From contig JAWQEG010000723.1 in assembly GCA_033782935.1 (NCBI GenBank), positions 310,001 to 374,000 of the forward strand: 64,000 nt of DNA, in the 5' to 3' direction. The notes under the pieces are model-generated. The model was not told where the DNA came from. It was given only the letters and a program-made list of their open reading frames with translations, and searched no databases. The number at the start of each line of letters is the position of its first letter. Within the stretch, counting starts at the first letter, position 1. This DNA is from Petrolisthes cinctipes (taxonomy: Eukaryota; Arthropoda; Malacostraca; Decapoda; Porcellanidae). Made by a program: the position numbers and the translations under genes. Of this stretch, positions 25,601 to 38,760 are shown piece by piece.

Positions 25601-28600
25601 ACATGTTTTGGGCCTGTATTTTGAAAATACTCTAACACTGAGTAGGCATGTACAGATTGCTTCTGGGACCCCAAAATATTGAATTTTCGGGTGTTTTGAG
25701 CCTGAATTTGAGATATAAACGGGTACTGAAGATGCGTGCACATATCGACTTTTGAGCACCTAAAAGATCGATTTTCAGTATGTTTTGAGCATGTATTTTG
25801 AAAATACTCTAACACGGAGTAGGCATGTACAGATCGTTTTTGGGACCCCTAAATATCGAATTTTCGGGTGTTTTGGGACCGAATTTGAGATATCGACTTT
25901 TTGGCACCTAAAAGATCGATTTTTAGCATGTTTTTAGCCTATATTTTGAAAATATTCTAGCACTGAGTAGGCATGTACAGATTGCTTCTGGGACCCCAAA
26001 ATATTGAATTTTCGGGTGTTTTGAGCCTCAAATTGAGATATAAACGGGTACAGAAGATACATGCACATATTGACTTTGGGCATCTAAAATATCGATTTTC
26101 AGCATGTTTTGGGCCTGTATTTTGATAATACTCTAACACTGAGTAGGCATGTACAGATTGCTTCTGGGACCCCAAAATATTGAATTTTCGTGTGTTTAGG
26201 GCCAGAAATTGAGATATAAACGGGTACAGAAGATGCATGCACATATCGACTTTTGTGCACCTAAAAGATCGATTTTCAGTATGTTTTGAGCATGTATTTT
26301 GAAAATACTCTAACACGGAGTAGGCATGTACAGATCGCTTCTGGGACCCCTAAATATCGAATTTTCGGGTGTTTTGGGACTGAATTTGAGATATCGACTT
26401 TTTGGCACCTAAAAGATCGATTTTTAGCATGTTTTTAGCCTATATTTTGAAAATATTCTAGCACTGAGTAGGCATATACAGATTGCTTCTGGGACCCCAA
26501 AATATTGAATTTTCGGGTGTTTTGAGCCTGAATTTAAGATATAAACGGGTACAGAAGATACATGCACATATTGACTTTGGACACCAAAAATATCGATTTT
26601 CAGCATGTTTTGGGCATGAATTTTGAAAATACTCTAACACGGAGTAGGCATGTACAGATCGCTTCTGGGACCCCAAAATATCGAATTTTCAGGTGTTTAG
26701 GGCCAGAATTTGAGATATAAACGGGTACAGAAGATGCATGCACATATCAACTTTTGGGCACCTAAAAGATCGATTTTCAATATGTTTTTGGCCTGTATTT
26801 TGAAAATACTCTAACAAGGAGTAGGCATGTACAGATTGCTTCTGGGACCCCAAAATATTGAATTTTCGGGTGTTTTGAGCCTGAATTTGAGATATAAACG
26901 GGTACTGAAGATGCGTGCACATATCGACTTTTGAGCACCTAAAAGATCGATTTTCAGTATGTTTTGAGCATGTATTTTGAAAATACTCTAACACGGAGTA
27001 GGCATGTACAGATCGCTTTTGGGACCCCTAAATATCGAATTTTCGGGTGTTTTGGGACCGAATTTGAGATATCGACTTTTTGGCACCTAAAAGATCGATT
27101 TTTAGCATGTTTTTAGCCTATATTTTGAAAATATTCTAGCACTGAGTAGGCATGTACAGATTGCTTCTGGGACCCCAAAATATTGAATTTTCGGGTGTTT
27201 TGAGCCTCAAATTGAGATATAAACGGGTACTGAATATGCATGCACATATCGACTTTTGTGCACCTAAAAGATCGATTTTCAGTATGTTTTGAGCATGTAT
27301 TTTGAAAATACTCTAACACGGAGTAGGCATGTACAGATCGCTTCTGGGACCCCTAAATATCGAATTTTCGGGTGTTTTGGGACTGAATTTGAGATATCGA
27401 CTTTTTGGCACCTAAAAGATCGATTTTTAGCATGTTTTTAGCCTATATTTTGAAAATATTCTAGCACTGAGTAGGTATGTACAGATTGCTTCTGGGACCC
27501 CAAAATATTGAATTTTCGGGTGTTTTGAGCCTGAATTCGATATATAAACGGGTACAGAAGATACATGCACATATTGACTTTGGGCACCAAAAATATCGAT
27601 TTTCAGCATGTTTTGAGCCTTTATTTTGAAAATATTCTAGCACTGAGTAGGCATGTACAGATCGCTTCTGGGACCCCAAAATATCGAATTTTCCGGTGTT
27701 TTGAGACTGAATTTCAGATATAAACGGGTACAGAAGATACATGCACATATTGACTTTCGGCATCTAAAATATCGATTTTGAGCATGTTTTTGGCCTGTAT
27801 TTTAAAAATATTCTACCACGCAGTAGGCATGTACAGATCGCTTCTGGGACCCCAAAATATCGAATTTTTGGGTGTTTTGGGCCTTCATTTAAGATATCGA
27901 CTTTTTGGCACCTAAAATATCGATTTTTAGCATGTTTTTAGCCTATATTTTGAAAATATTCTAGCACTGAGTAGGCATGTACAGATTGCTTCTGGGCCCC
28001 CAAAATATTGAATTTTCGGGTGTTTAGGGCCAGAATTTGAGATATAAACGGGTACAGAAGATGCATGCACATATCGACTTTTGGGCACCTAAAAGATCGA
28101 TTTTCAGTATGTTTTTGGCCTGTATTTAGAAAATACTCTAACACGGAGTAGGCATGTACAGATCGCTTCTGGGACCTCTAAATATCGAATTTTCGGGTGT
28201 TTTGGGACTGAATTTGAGATATCGACTTTTTGGCACCTAAAATATCGATTTTTAGCATGTTTTTAGCCTATATTTTGATAACATTCTAGCACTGAGTAGG
28301 CATGTACAGATTGCTTCTGGGACCCCAAAATATTGAATTTTCGGGCGTTTTGAGCCTGAATTTGAGATATAAACGGGTACAGAAGATGCATGCACATATC
28401 GACTTTTGGGCACCTAAAAGATCGATTTTCAGTATGTTTTTGGCCTGTATTTTGAAAATACTCTAACACGGAGTAGGCATGTACAGATCGCTTCTGGGAC
28501 CCCAAAATATCGAATTTTCGGGTGTTTTGGGCCTTAATTTGAGATATAAACGAGTTCAGAAGATTCATGCACATATCGACTTTTGGGCACCTAAAATATC

Positions 28601-28789
28601 GATTTTGAGCATGTTTTGAGCCTATATTTTGAAAACATTCTAGCACTGAGTAGGCATGTACAGATCGCTTCTGGGACCCCAAAATATCGAATTTTCGGGT
28701 GTTTTGAGAATGAATTTCAGATATAAACGAGTATAGAAGATGAATACACATATTGACTTTGGGCATCTAAAATATCGATTTTCAGCATG

Positions 28790-29020
28790 TTTTTAACCTG
28801 TATTTTTAACACGGAGTAGGCATGTACAGATCGCTTCTAGGACCCCAAAATATCGAATTTTCGGGTGTTTTGAGCCTGAATTTGAGATATAAACGGGTAC
28901 AGAAGATACATGCACATATTGACTTTGGGCATCTAAAATATCGATTTTCAGCATGTTTTGGGCATGTATTTTGAAAGTACTCTAACACGGAGTAGGCATG
29001 TACAGATCGCTTCTGGGACC
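28790..29020 (+). repeat. Duplicate with 11-bp-type deletion, copy 1 (offset 2,020 bp)
   Basis: A monomer end is shortened to CCTGTATTTTTAACACGGAG, missing the usual GAAAATACTCT-like stretch. It is followed by an L unit with CGCTTCTAGGACCCC. The same two rare features recur exactly 2,020 bp downstream. Confidence 0.82.
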
Positions 29021-30809
29021 CCAAAATATCGAATTTTCGAGTGTTTTGGGCCTTAATTTGAGATATCGACTTTACGCACCTAAAATATCGATTTTTAGCA
29101 TGTTTTTAGCCTTTATTTTGAAAATATTCTAGCACTGAGTAGGCATGTACAGATCGCTTCTGGGACCCCAAAATATCGAATTTTCCGGTGTTTTGAGACT
29201 GAATTTCAGATATAAACGGGTACAGAAGATACATGCACATATTGACTTTCGGCATCTAAAATATCGATTTTGAGCATGTTTTGGGCCTGTATTTTAAAAA
29301 TATTCTAACACGGAGTAGGCATGTACAGATCGCTTCTGGGACCACAAAATATCGAATTTTCGGGTGTTTTGGGCCTTAATTTGAGATATCGACTTTTTGG
29401 CACCTAAAATATCGATTTTTAGCATGTTTTTAGCCTATATTTTGAAAATATTCTAGCACTGAGTAGGCATGTACAGATTGCTTCTGGGCCCCCAAAATAT
29501 TGAATTTGCTGGTGTTTAGGGCCAGAATTTGAGATATAAACGGGTACAGAAGATGCATGCACATATCGACTTTTGGGCACCTAAAAGATCGATTTTCAGT
29601 ATGTTTTTGGCCTGTATTTAGAAAATACTCTAACACGGAGTAGGCATGTACAGATCGCTTCTGAGACCCCAAAATATCGAATTTTCATGTGTTTTGGGCC
29701 TGATTTTGAGATATCGCCTTTACGCACCTAAAATATCGATTTATAGCATGTTTTGAGCCCATAATTTGAAAATATTCTAGCACTGAGTAGGCATGTACAG
29801 ATCGCTTGTGGGACCCCAAAATATCGAATTTTCGGGTGTTTTGAGCCAGAATTTAAGATATAAACGAGTACAGAAGATGCATGCACATATCGACTTTTGG
29901 GCACCTAAAATATCGATTTGGAGCATGTTTTGAGCCTATAATTTGAAAACATTCTAGCACTGAGTAGGCATGTACAGATCGCTTCTGGGACCCCAAAATA
30001 TCGAATTTTCGGGTGTTTTGAGCCTGAATTTGAGATATAAACGAGTATAGAAGATGCATACACATATTGACTTTGGGCACCAAAAATATCGATTTTCAGC
30101 ATGTTTTAAGCCTGAATTTTGAAAATACTCTAACACGGAGTAGGCATGTACAGATCGCTTCTGGGACCCCAAAATATCGTATTTTCGGGTGTTTAGGCCA
30201 GAATTTGAGATATAAACGGGTACAGGAGATGTATGCACATATCGTCTTTTGGGCACCTAACAGATCGATTTTCAGTATGTTTTTGGCCTGTATTTTGAAA
30301 ATACTCTAACACGGAGTAGGCATGTACAGATCGCTTCTGGGACCCCAAAATATCGAATTTTCGGGTGTTTTGGGACTTAATTTGAGATATAAACGAGTAC
30401 AGAAGATGCATGCACATATCGACTTTTGGGCACCTAAAATATCGATTTTGAGCATGTTTTGAGCCTATATTTTGAAAACATTCTAGCACTGAGTAGGCAT
30501 GTACAGATCGCTTCTGGGACCCCACAATATCGAATTTTCGGGTGTTTTGAGCCTGAATTTCAGATATAAACGAGTATAGAAGATGAATACACATATTGAC
30601 TTTGGGCACCAAAAATATCGATTTTCAGCATGTTTTGGGCCTGAATTTTGAAATTACTCTAACACGGAGTAGGCATGTACAGATCGCTTCTTGGACCCCA
30701 AAATATCGAATTTTCGGGTGTTTAGGGCCGGAATTTGAGATATAAACGGGTACAGAAGATGCATGCACATATCGACTTTTGGGCACGTAAAAGATCAATT
30801 TTCAGTATG

Positions 30810-31040
30810 TTTTTACCCTGTATTTTTAACACGGAGTAGGCATGTACAGATCGCTTCTAGGACCCCAAAATATCGAATTTTCGGGTGTTTTGAGCCTGAA
30901 TTTGAGATATAAACGGGTACAGAAGATACATGCACATATTGACTTTGGGCATCTAAAATATCGATTTTCAGCATGTTTTGGGCATGTATCTTGAAAATAC
31001 TCTAACACGGAGTAGGCATGTACAGATCGCTTCTGGGACC
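30810..31040 (+). repeat. Duplicate with 11-bp-type deletion, copy 2 (offset 2,020 bp)
   Basis: It repeats the shortened CCTGTATTTTTAACACGGAG joint at 30818-30837 and the linked CTTCTAGGACCCC. Beyond about 31040 the two copies diverge (TTGAATTTTCGGGG here, TCGAATTTTCGAGTG in copy 1). Confidence 0.82.
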
Positions 31041-32099
31041 CCAAAATATTGAATTTTCGGGGTTTTTGGGACAGAATTTGAGATATAAACGGGTACAGAA
31101 GATGCATGCACATATCGACTTTTGGGGACCTAAAAGATCGGTTTTCAGTATGTTTTTGGCCTGTATTTTGAAAATACTCTAACACGGAGTAGGCATGTAC
31201 AGATCGATTCTGGGACCCTGAAATATCAAATTTTCGGGTGTTTTGGGACTGAATTTGAGATATCGACTTTTCTGGCACCTAAAAGATCGATTTTTAGCAT
31301 GTTTTTAGCCTATATTTTGAAAATATTCTAGCACTGAGTAGGCATGTACAGATTGCTTCTGGGACCCCAAAATATTGAATTTTCGGGTGTTTTTAGCCTG
31401 AATTTGAGATATAAACGGGTACAGAAGATACATGCACATATTGACTTTGGGCATCTAAAATATCGATTTTCAGTATGTTTTTGGCCTGAATTTTGAAAAT
31501 ATTCTAGCACTGAGTAGGCATGTACAGATTGCTTCTGGGACCCCAAAATATTGAATTTTCAGGTGTTTTGAGCCTGAATTTGAGATATAAACGGGTACAG
31601 AAGATACATGCACATATTGACTTTGGGCATCTAAAATATCGATTTTCAGCATGTTTTATGCATGTATTTTGAAAATACTCTAACACGGAGTAGGCATGTA
31701 CATATCGCTTCTGGGAACCAAAAATATCGAATTTTCGGGTGTTGAGGCCAGAATTTGAGATATAAACGGGTACAGAAGATGCATGCACTTATCGACTTTT
31801 GGGCACCTAAAATATCGATTTTGAGCATGTTTTGAGCCTATATTTTGAAAACATTCTAGCACTGAGTAGGCATGTACAGATCGCTTCTGGGACCCCAAAA
31901 TATCGAATTTTCGGGTGTTTTGAGCCTGAATTTAAGATATAAACTAGTATAGAAGATGCATACACATATTGACTTTGGGCACCAAAAATATCGATTTTCA
32001 GTATGTTTTTGGCCTGTACTTTGAAAATACTCTAACACGAAATAGGCATGTACAGATCGCTTCTGGGACCCCAAAATATCGAATTTTCGGGTGTTTTGG

Positions 32100-33370
32100 G
32101 CCTGAATTTGAGATATCGCCTTTACGCACCTAAAATATCGATTTTTAGCATGTTTTAAGCCTATAATTTGAAAATATTCTAGCACTGAGTAGGCATGTAC
32201 AGATCGCTTCTGGGACCCCAAAATATCGAATTTTCGGGTGTTTTGGCATGAATTTGAGATATAAACGGGTACTGAAGATGCATGCACATATCGACTTTTG
32301 GACACCTAAAACATCGATTTTGAGCATGTTTTGGGCCTGTATTTTGTAAATACTCTAACACGGAGTAGGCATGTACAGATCGAATCTGGAACCCCATAAT
32401 TTCGAATTTTCGGGTGTTTTTGGGCCTGAATTTGAGATATCGCCTATACGCACTTAAAATATCGATTTTTAGCATGTTTTGAGCCCATATTTTGAAAATA
32501 TTCTAGCACTGAGTAGGCATGTACAGATCGCTAGTGTGACCCCAAAATATCGATTTTTCGGGTGTTTTGTGCCTGAATTCGAGATATAAACGAGTACAGA
32601 AGATGCATGCACATATCGACTTTTGGGCACCTAAAATATCGATTTTGAGCATGTTTTGAGCCTATATTTTGAAAACATTCTAGCACTGAGTAGGCATGTA
32701 CAGATCGCTTCTGGGACCCCAAAATATCGAATTTTCGGGTGTTTTGAACCTGAATTTGAGATATAAACGAGTATAAAAGATGCATACACATATTGACTTT
32801 CGGCACCAAAAATATCGATTTTCAGCATGTTTTGGGCCTGAATTTTGAAAATACTCTAACACGGAGTAGGCATGTACAGATCGCTTCTGGGACCCCAAAA
32901 TATCGTATTTTCGGGTGTTTAGGGCCAGAATTTGAGATATAAACGGGTACAGAAGATGCATGCACATATCGACTTTTGGGCACCTAAAACATCGATTTTC
33001 AGTATGTTTTTGGCCTGTATTTTGTAAATACTCTAACACGGAGTATGCATGTACAGATCGCTTCTGGGACCCCTAAATATCGAATTTTCGGGTGTTTTGG
33101 GACTGAATTTGAGATATCGACTTTTTGGCACCTAAAATATCGATTTTCAGCATGTTTTTAGCCTATATTTTGAAAATATTCTAGCACTAAGTAGGCATGT
33201 ACAGATTGCTTCTGGGACCCCAAAATATTGAATTTTCGGGTGTTTTGAGCCTGAATTTGAGATATAAACGGGTACCGAAGATGCATGCACATATCAACTT
33301 TTGGGCACCTAAAATATCGATTTTGAGCATGTTTTGAGCCTATATTTTGAAAACATTCTAGCACTGCGTA
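32100..33370 (+). repeat. Segmental duplicate, copy 1 (offset 4,215 bp)
   Basis: This stretch shares monomer order and rare variants with 36315-37585, including CGCCTATACGCACTTAAAAT, a short unit with TTTTTGGGCCTGAATTTG, TATCGATTTTTCGGG and TATTTTGTAAATACTC. Divergence is higher than in the 1,532- or 3,301-bp duplications, so the event is older. Confidence 0.8.
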
Positions 33371-36314
33371 GGCATGTACAGATCGCTTCTGGGACCCCAA
33401 AATATCGAATTTTCAGGTGTTTTGAGCCTGAATTTGAGATATAAACGAGTATAGAAGATGCATACACATATTGACTTTGGGCACAACAAATATCGATTTT
33501 CAGCATGTTTTGGGCCTGAATTTTGAAAATACTCTAACACGGAGTAGGCATGTACAGATCGCTTCTGGGACCCCAAAATATCGTATTTTCGGGTGTTTAG
33601 GGCCAGAATTTGAGATATAAACGGGTACTGAAGATGCATGCACATATCGACTTTTGGGCACCTAAAACATCGATTTTCAGTATGTTTTTGGCCTGTATTT
33701 TGAAAATACTCTAACACGGAGTAGGCATGTACAGATCGCTTCTGGGACCCCTAAATATCGAATTTTCGGGTGTTTTGGGACTGAATTTGAGATATCGACT
33801 TTTTGGCACCTAAAAGATCGATTTTTAGCATGTTTTTAGCCTATATTTTGAAAATATTCTAGCACTGAGTAGGCATGTACAGATTGCTTCTAGGACCCCA
33901 AAATATTGAATTTTCGAGTGTTTTGTGCCTGAATTTGAGATATAAACGGGTACCGAAGATGCATGAACATATCGACTTTTGGGCACCTAAAATATCGATT
34001 TTAAGCATATTTTGAGCCTATATTTTGAAAACATTCTAGCACTGCGTAGGCATGTACAGATTGCTTCTGGGACTCCAAAATATCGAATTATCGGGTGTTT
34101 TGAGCCTGAATTTGAGATATAAACGAGTATAGAAGATGCATACACATATTGACTTTAGGCACCAAAAATATCGATTTTTAGCATGTTTTGGGCCTGAATT
34201 TTGAAAATACTCTAACACGAAGTAGGCATGTACAGATCGCTTCTGGGACCTCAAAATATCGAATTTTCGGGTGTTTTGGCCTGAATTTGAGATATAAACG
34301 GGTACTGAAGATGCATGTACATATCGACTTTTGGGCACCTAAAACATCGATTTTGAGGATGTTTTTGGCCTGTATTTTGTAAATACTCTAACACGGAGTA
34401 TGCATGTACAGATCGCTTCTGGGACCCCTAAATATCGAATTTTCGGGTGTTTTGGGACTGAATTTGAGATATCGACTTTTTGGCAACTAAAATATCGATT
34501 TTCAGCATGTTTTTAGCCTATATTTTGAAAATATTCTTGCACTGAGTAGGCATGTACAGATTGCTTCTGGGACCCTAAAATATTGAATTTTCGGGTGTTT
34601 TGAGCCTGAATTTGAGATATATACGGGTACAGAAGATATATGCACATATTGACTTTGGGCATCTAAAATATCGATTTTCAGCATGTTTTGGGCATGTATT
34701 TTGAAAATACTCTAACACGGAGTAGGCATGTACAGATCGCTTCTGGGACCCCAAAATATCGAATTTTCGGGTGTTTTGAGCCTGAATTTGAGATATAAAC
34801 GAGTATAGAAGATGCATACACATATTGACTTTGGGCACCAAAAATATCGATTTTCAGCATGTTTTTTATGCCTGAATTTTGAAAATACTCTAACACGGAG
34901 TAGGCATGTACAGGTCGCTTCTGGGACCCCAAAATATCGTATTTTCGGGTGTTTAGGTCCAGAATTTGAGATATAAAAGGGTACAGAAGATGCATGCACA
35001 TATCGACTTTTGGGCAACTAAAAGATCGATTTTCAGTATGTTTTTGGCCTGTATTTTGAAAATACTCTAACACGGAGTAGGCATGTACAGATCGCTTCTG
35101 GGACCCCTAAATATCGAATTTTCGGGTGTTTTGGGACTGAATTTGAGATATCGACTTTTTGGCACCTAAAAGATCGATTTTTAGCATGTTTTTAGCCTAT
35201 ATTTTGAAAATATTCTAGCACTGAGTAGGCATGTACAGATTGCTTCTGGGCCCCCAAAATATTGAATTTTCGGGTGTTTTGAGCCTGAATTTGAGATATA
35301 AACGGGTACAGAAGATACATGCACATATTGACTTTGGGCATCTAAAATATCGATTTTCAGCATGTTTTGGGCAGGTATTTTGAAAATACTCTAACAAGGA
35401 GTAGGCATGTACAGATCGCTTCTGGGACCCAAAAATATCGAATTTTCGGGTGTTTTGAGCCTGAATTTGAGATATAAATGAGTACTGAAGATGCATGCAC
35501 ATATCGACTTTTGGGCACCTAAAAGATCGATTTTGAGCATGTTTTTTGCCTGAATTTTGAAAATACTCTAACACGGAGTAGGCATGTACAGGTCGCTTCT
35601 GGGACCCCAAAATATCGTATTTTCGGGTGTTTAGGTCCAGAATTTGAGATATAAAAGGGTACAGAAGATGCATGCACATATCGACTTTTGGGCACCTAAA
35701 AGATCGATTTTCAGTATGTTTTTGGCCTGTATTTTGAAAATACTCTAACACGGAGTAGGCATGTACAGATCCCTTCTGGAACCCCTAAATATCGAATATT
35801 CGGGTGTTTTGGGACTGAATTTGAGATATCGACTTTTTGGCACCTAAAATATCGATTTTTAGCATGTTTGTAGCCTATATTTTGATTAAATTCTAGCACT
35901 GAGTAGGCATGTACAGATTGCTTTTGGGATCCCAAAATATTGAATTTTCGGATGTTTTGAGCCTTAATTTGAGATATAAACGGGTACAGAAGATATATGC
36001 ACATATTGACTTTGGGCATCTAAAATATCGATTTTCAGCATGTTTCTGGCCTGTATTTTGAAAATACTCTAACACGGAGTAGGCATGTACAGATCACTTC
36101 TGGGACCCCAAAATATCGAATTTTCGGGTGTTTTGAGCCTGAATTTGAGATATAAACGGGTACTGAAGATGCATACATATTTTGACTTTTGGGCACCTAA
36201 AACATCGATTTTGAGCATGTTTTGGGCCTGTATTTTGAAAATACTCTAACACGGAGTAGGCATGTACAGATCGCTTCTGGGACCCCAAAATATCGAATTT
36301 TCGGGTGTTTTGGG

Positions 36315-37585
36315 CCTGAATTTGAGATATCGCCTTTACGCACCTAAAATATCTATTTTTAGCATGTTTTGAGCCTATATTTTGAAAATATTCTAGCACT
36401 AAGTAGGCATGTACAGATAGCTTTTGGGACCCCTAAATATCGAATTTTCGGGTGTTTTGAGCCTGAATTTGAGATATAAACGGGTACTGAAGATGCATGC
36501 ACATATCGACTTTTGGGCACCTAAAACATCGATTTTGAGCATGTTTTGGGCCGGTATTTTGTAAATACTCTAACACGGAGTAGGCATGTACAGATCGACT
36601 CTGGGACCCCATAATATCGAATTTTCGGGTGTTTTTGGGCCTGAATTTGAGATATCGCCTATACGCACTTAAAATATCGATTTTTAGCATTTTTTGAGCC
36701 CATATTTTGAAAATATTCTAGCACTGAGTAGGCATGTACAGATCGCTTCTGGGACCCCAAAATATCGATTTTTCGGGTGTTTTGAGCCAGAATTCGAGAT
36801 ATAAACGAGTACAGAAGATGCATGCACATATCGACTTTTGGGCACCTAAAATATCGATTTTGAGCATGTTTTGAGCCTATATTTTGAAAACATTCTAGCA
36901 CTGAGTAGGCATGTACAGATCGCTTCTGGGACCCCAATATATCGAATTTTCGGGTGTTTTGAACCTGAATTTGAGATATAAACGAGTATAGAAGATGCAT
37001 ACACATATTGACTTTGGGCACCAAAAATATCGATTTTCAGCATGTTTTGGGCCTGAATTTTGAAAATACTCTAACACGGAGTAGGCATGTACAGATCGCT
37101 TCTGGGACCCCAAAATATCGTATTTTCGGGTGTTTAGGGTCAGAATTTGAGATATAAACGGGTACAGAAGATGCATGCACATATCGACTTTTGGGCACCT
37201 AAAACATCGATTTTCAGTATGTTTTTGGCCTGTATTTTGAAAATACTCTAACACGGAGTAGGCATGTACAGATCGCTTCTGGGACCCCTAAATATCGAAT
37301 TTTCGGGTGTTTTGGGACTGAATTTGAGATATCGACTTTTTGGCACCTAAAATATCGATTTTTAGCATGTTTTTAGCCTATATTTTGAAAATATTCTAGC
37401 ACTGAGTAGGCATGTACAGATTGCTTCTGGGACCCCAAAATATTGAATTTTCGGGTGTTTTGAGCCTGAATTTGAGATATAAACGGGTACCGAAGATGCA
37501 TGCACATATCGACTTTTGGGCACCTAAAATATCGATTTTAAGCATGTTTTGAGCCTATATTTTGAAAACATTCTAGCACTGCGTA
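36315..37585 (+). repeat. Segmental duplicate, copy 2 (offset 4,215 bp)
   Basis: Counterpart of 32100-33370 at a constant offset of 4,215 bp. Past about 37585 it carries GACTCCAAAATATCG and CGAATTATCGGG, which the first copy lacks at the matching place but which occur near 34071 and 41791. The right end is therefore a mosaic joint. Confidence 0.8.
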
Positions 37586-37758
37586 GGCATGTACAAATTG
37601 CTTCTGGGACTCCAAAATATCGAATTATCGGGTGTTTTGAGCCTGAATTTGAGATATAAACGAGTATAGAAGATGCATACACATATTGACTTTGGGCACC
37701 AAAAATATCGATTTTCAGCATGTTTTGGGCCTGAATTTTGAAAATACTCTAACACGGA

Positions 37759-38259
37759 GTAGGCATGTACAGATCGCTTCTGGGACCCCAAAATATCGAA
37801 TTTTCGGGTGTTTAGGGCAAGAATTTGAGAAATAAACGGGTACAGAAGATGCATGCACATATAGACTTTTGAGCACCTAAAAGATCGATTTTCAGTATGT
37901 TTTTTGCCTGTATTTTGAAAATATTGTAAAACGGAGTAGGCATGTACAGATCGCTTCAGGGACCCCTAAATATCGAATTTTCGGGTGTTTTGGGCCTTAA
38001 TTTGAGATATCGCCTTTACGCACCTAAAATATCGATTTTCAGTATGTTTTTGGCCTGTATTTTGAAAATACTCTAAAACGGAGTAGGCATGTACAGATCG
38101 CTTCTGGGACCCCAAAATATCGAATTTTCGGGTGTTTAGGGCCAGAATTTGAGATATAAACTGGTACAGAAGATGCTTGCACATATCGACCTTTGGGCAC
38201 CTAAAAGATCGATTTTCAGTATGTTTTTGACCTGTATTTTGAAAATACTCTAATAAGGA
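37759..38259 (+). repeat. 501-bp tandem unit with the GAGAAATAAAC variant, copy 1
   Basis: A three-monomer unit of 501 bp with the rare changes GGGCAAGAATTTGAGAAATAAAC, CATATAGACTTTTGAGC, TAAAACGGAGTAGG and ATCGACCTTTGGGC, ending in TAATAAGGA. Its short monomer is the CGCCTTTACGCACC flavour, so 501-bp trimers arose with both short types. It is followed directly by a second copy. Confidence 0.88.
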
Positions 38260-38760
38260 GTAGGCATGTACAGATCGCTTCTGGGACCCCAAAATATCGA
38301 ATTTTCGGGTGTTTAGGGCAAGAATTTGAGAAATAAACGGGTACAGAAGATGCATGCACATATAGACTTTTGAGCACCTAAAAGATCGATTTTCAGTATG
38401 TTTTTTGCCTGTATTTTGAAAATACTGTAAAACGGAGTAGGCATGTACAGATCGCTTCAGGGACCCCTAAATATCGAATTTTCGGGTGTTTTGGGCCTTA
38501 ATTTGAGATATCGCCTTTACGCACCTAAAATATCGATTTTCAGTATGTTTTTGGCCTGTATTTTGAAAATACTCTAAAACGGAGTAGGCATGTACAGATC
38601 GCTTCTGGGACCCCAAAATATCGAATTTTCGGGTGTTTAGGGCCAGAATTTGAGATATAAACTGGTACAGAAGATGCTTGCACATATCGACCTTTGGGCA
38701 CCTAAAAGATCGATTTTCAGTATGTTTTTGACCTGTATTTTGAAAATACTCTAATAAGGA
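38260..38760 (+). repeat. 501-bp tandem unit with the GAGAAATAAAC variant, copy 2
   Basis: Near-identical to the preceding 501 bp. I noticed ATACTGTAAAACGG here against ATATTGTAAAACGG in copy 1. This copy also begins the stretch that recurs 1,856 bp downstream. Confidence 0.88.

Larger units (their letters stand above)
9628..27646 (+). repeat. Core trimeric higher-order repeat, 501-bp S-L2-L1 units
   Basis: Most of this 18-kb stretch follows S (148) - L2 (176) - L1 (177) = 501 bp. An example is box positions 11799, 11947, 12123, 12300 and 12448. Occasional extra long monomers produce 678-bp four-mers, as at 9776 to 10454. Two S subfamilies alternate (S and S'), so super-periods of about 1.0, 1.5 and 2.0 kb also appear; for instance 11903-12296 resembles 13396-13789. 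A segment with the rare GATATAGACGGG recurs near 9847, 16015 and 21008. It ends near 27647, where a long unit first ends in ATTCTAGCACTGA. Confidence 0.9.
27647..37758 (+). repeat. Mixed satellite region with both short-monomer flavours
   Basis: The strict 501-bp period breaks down. Short monomers with CGACTTTACGCACC (29068) and CGCCTTTACGCACC (29713, 32107, 36328) or CGCCTATACGCAC (32441, 36656) intermix with the standard S. Long monomers more often have the ATTTTGAAAACATTCTAGCACTG end. Rare variants such as TCTGGGCCCCCAAAATATTG recur near 27991, 29483 and 35243. No gene or foreign insertion is visible. Confidence 0.88.
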
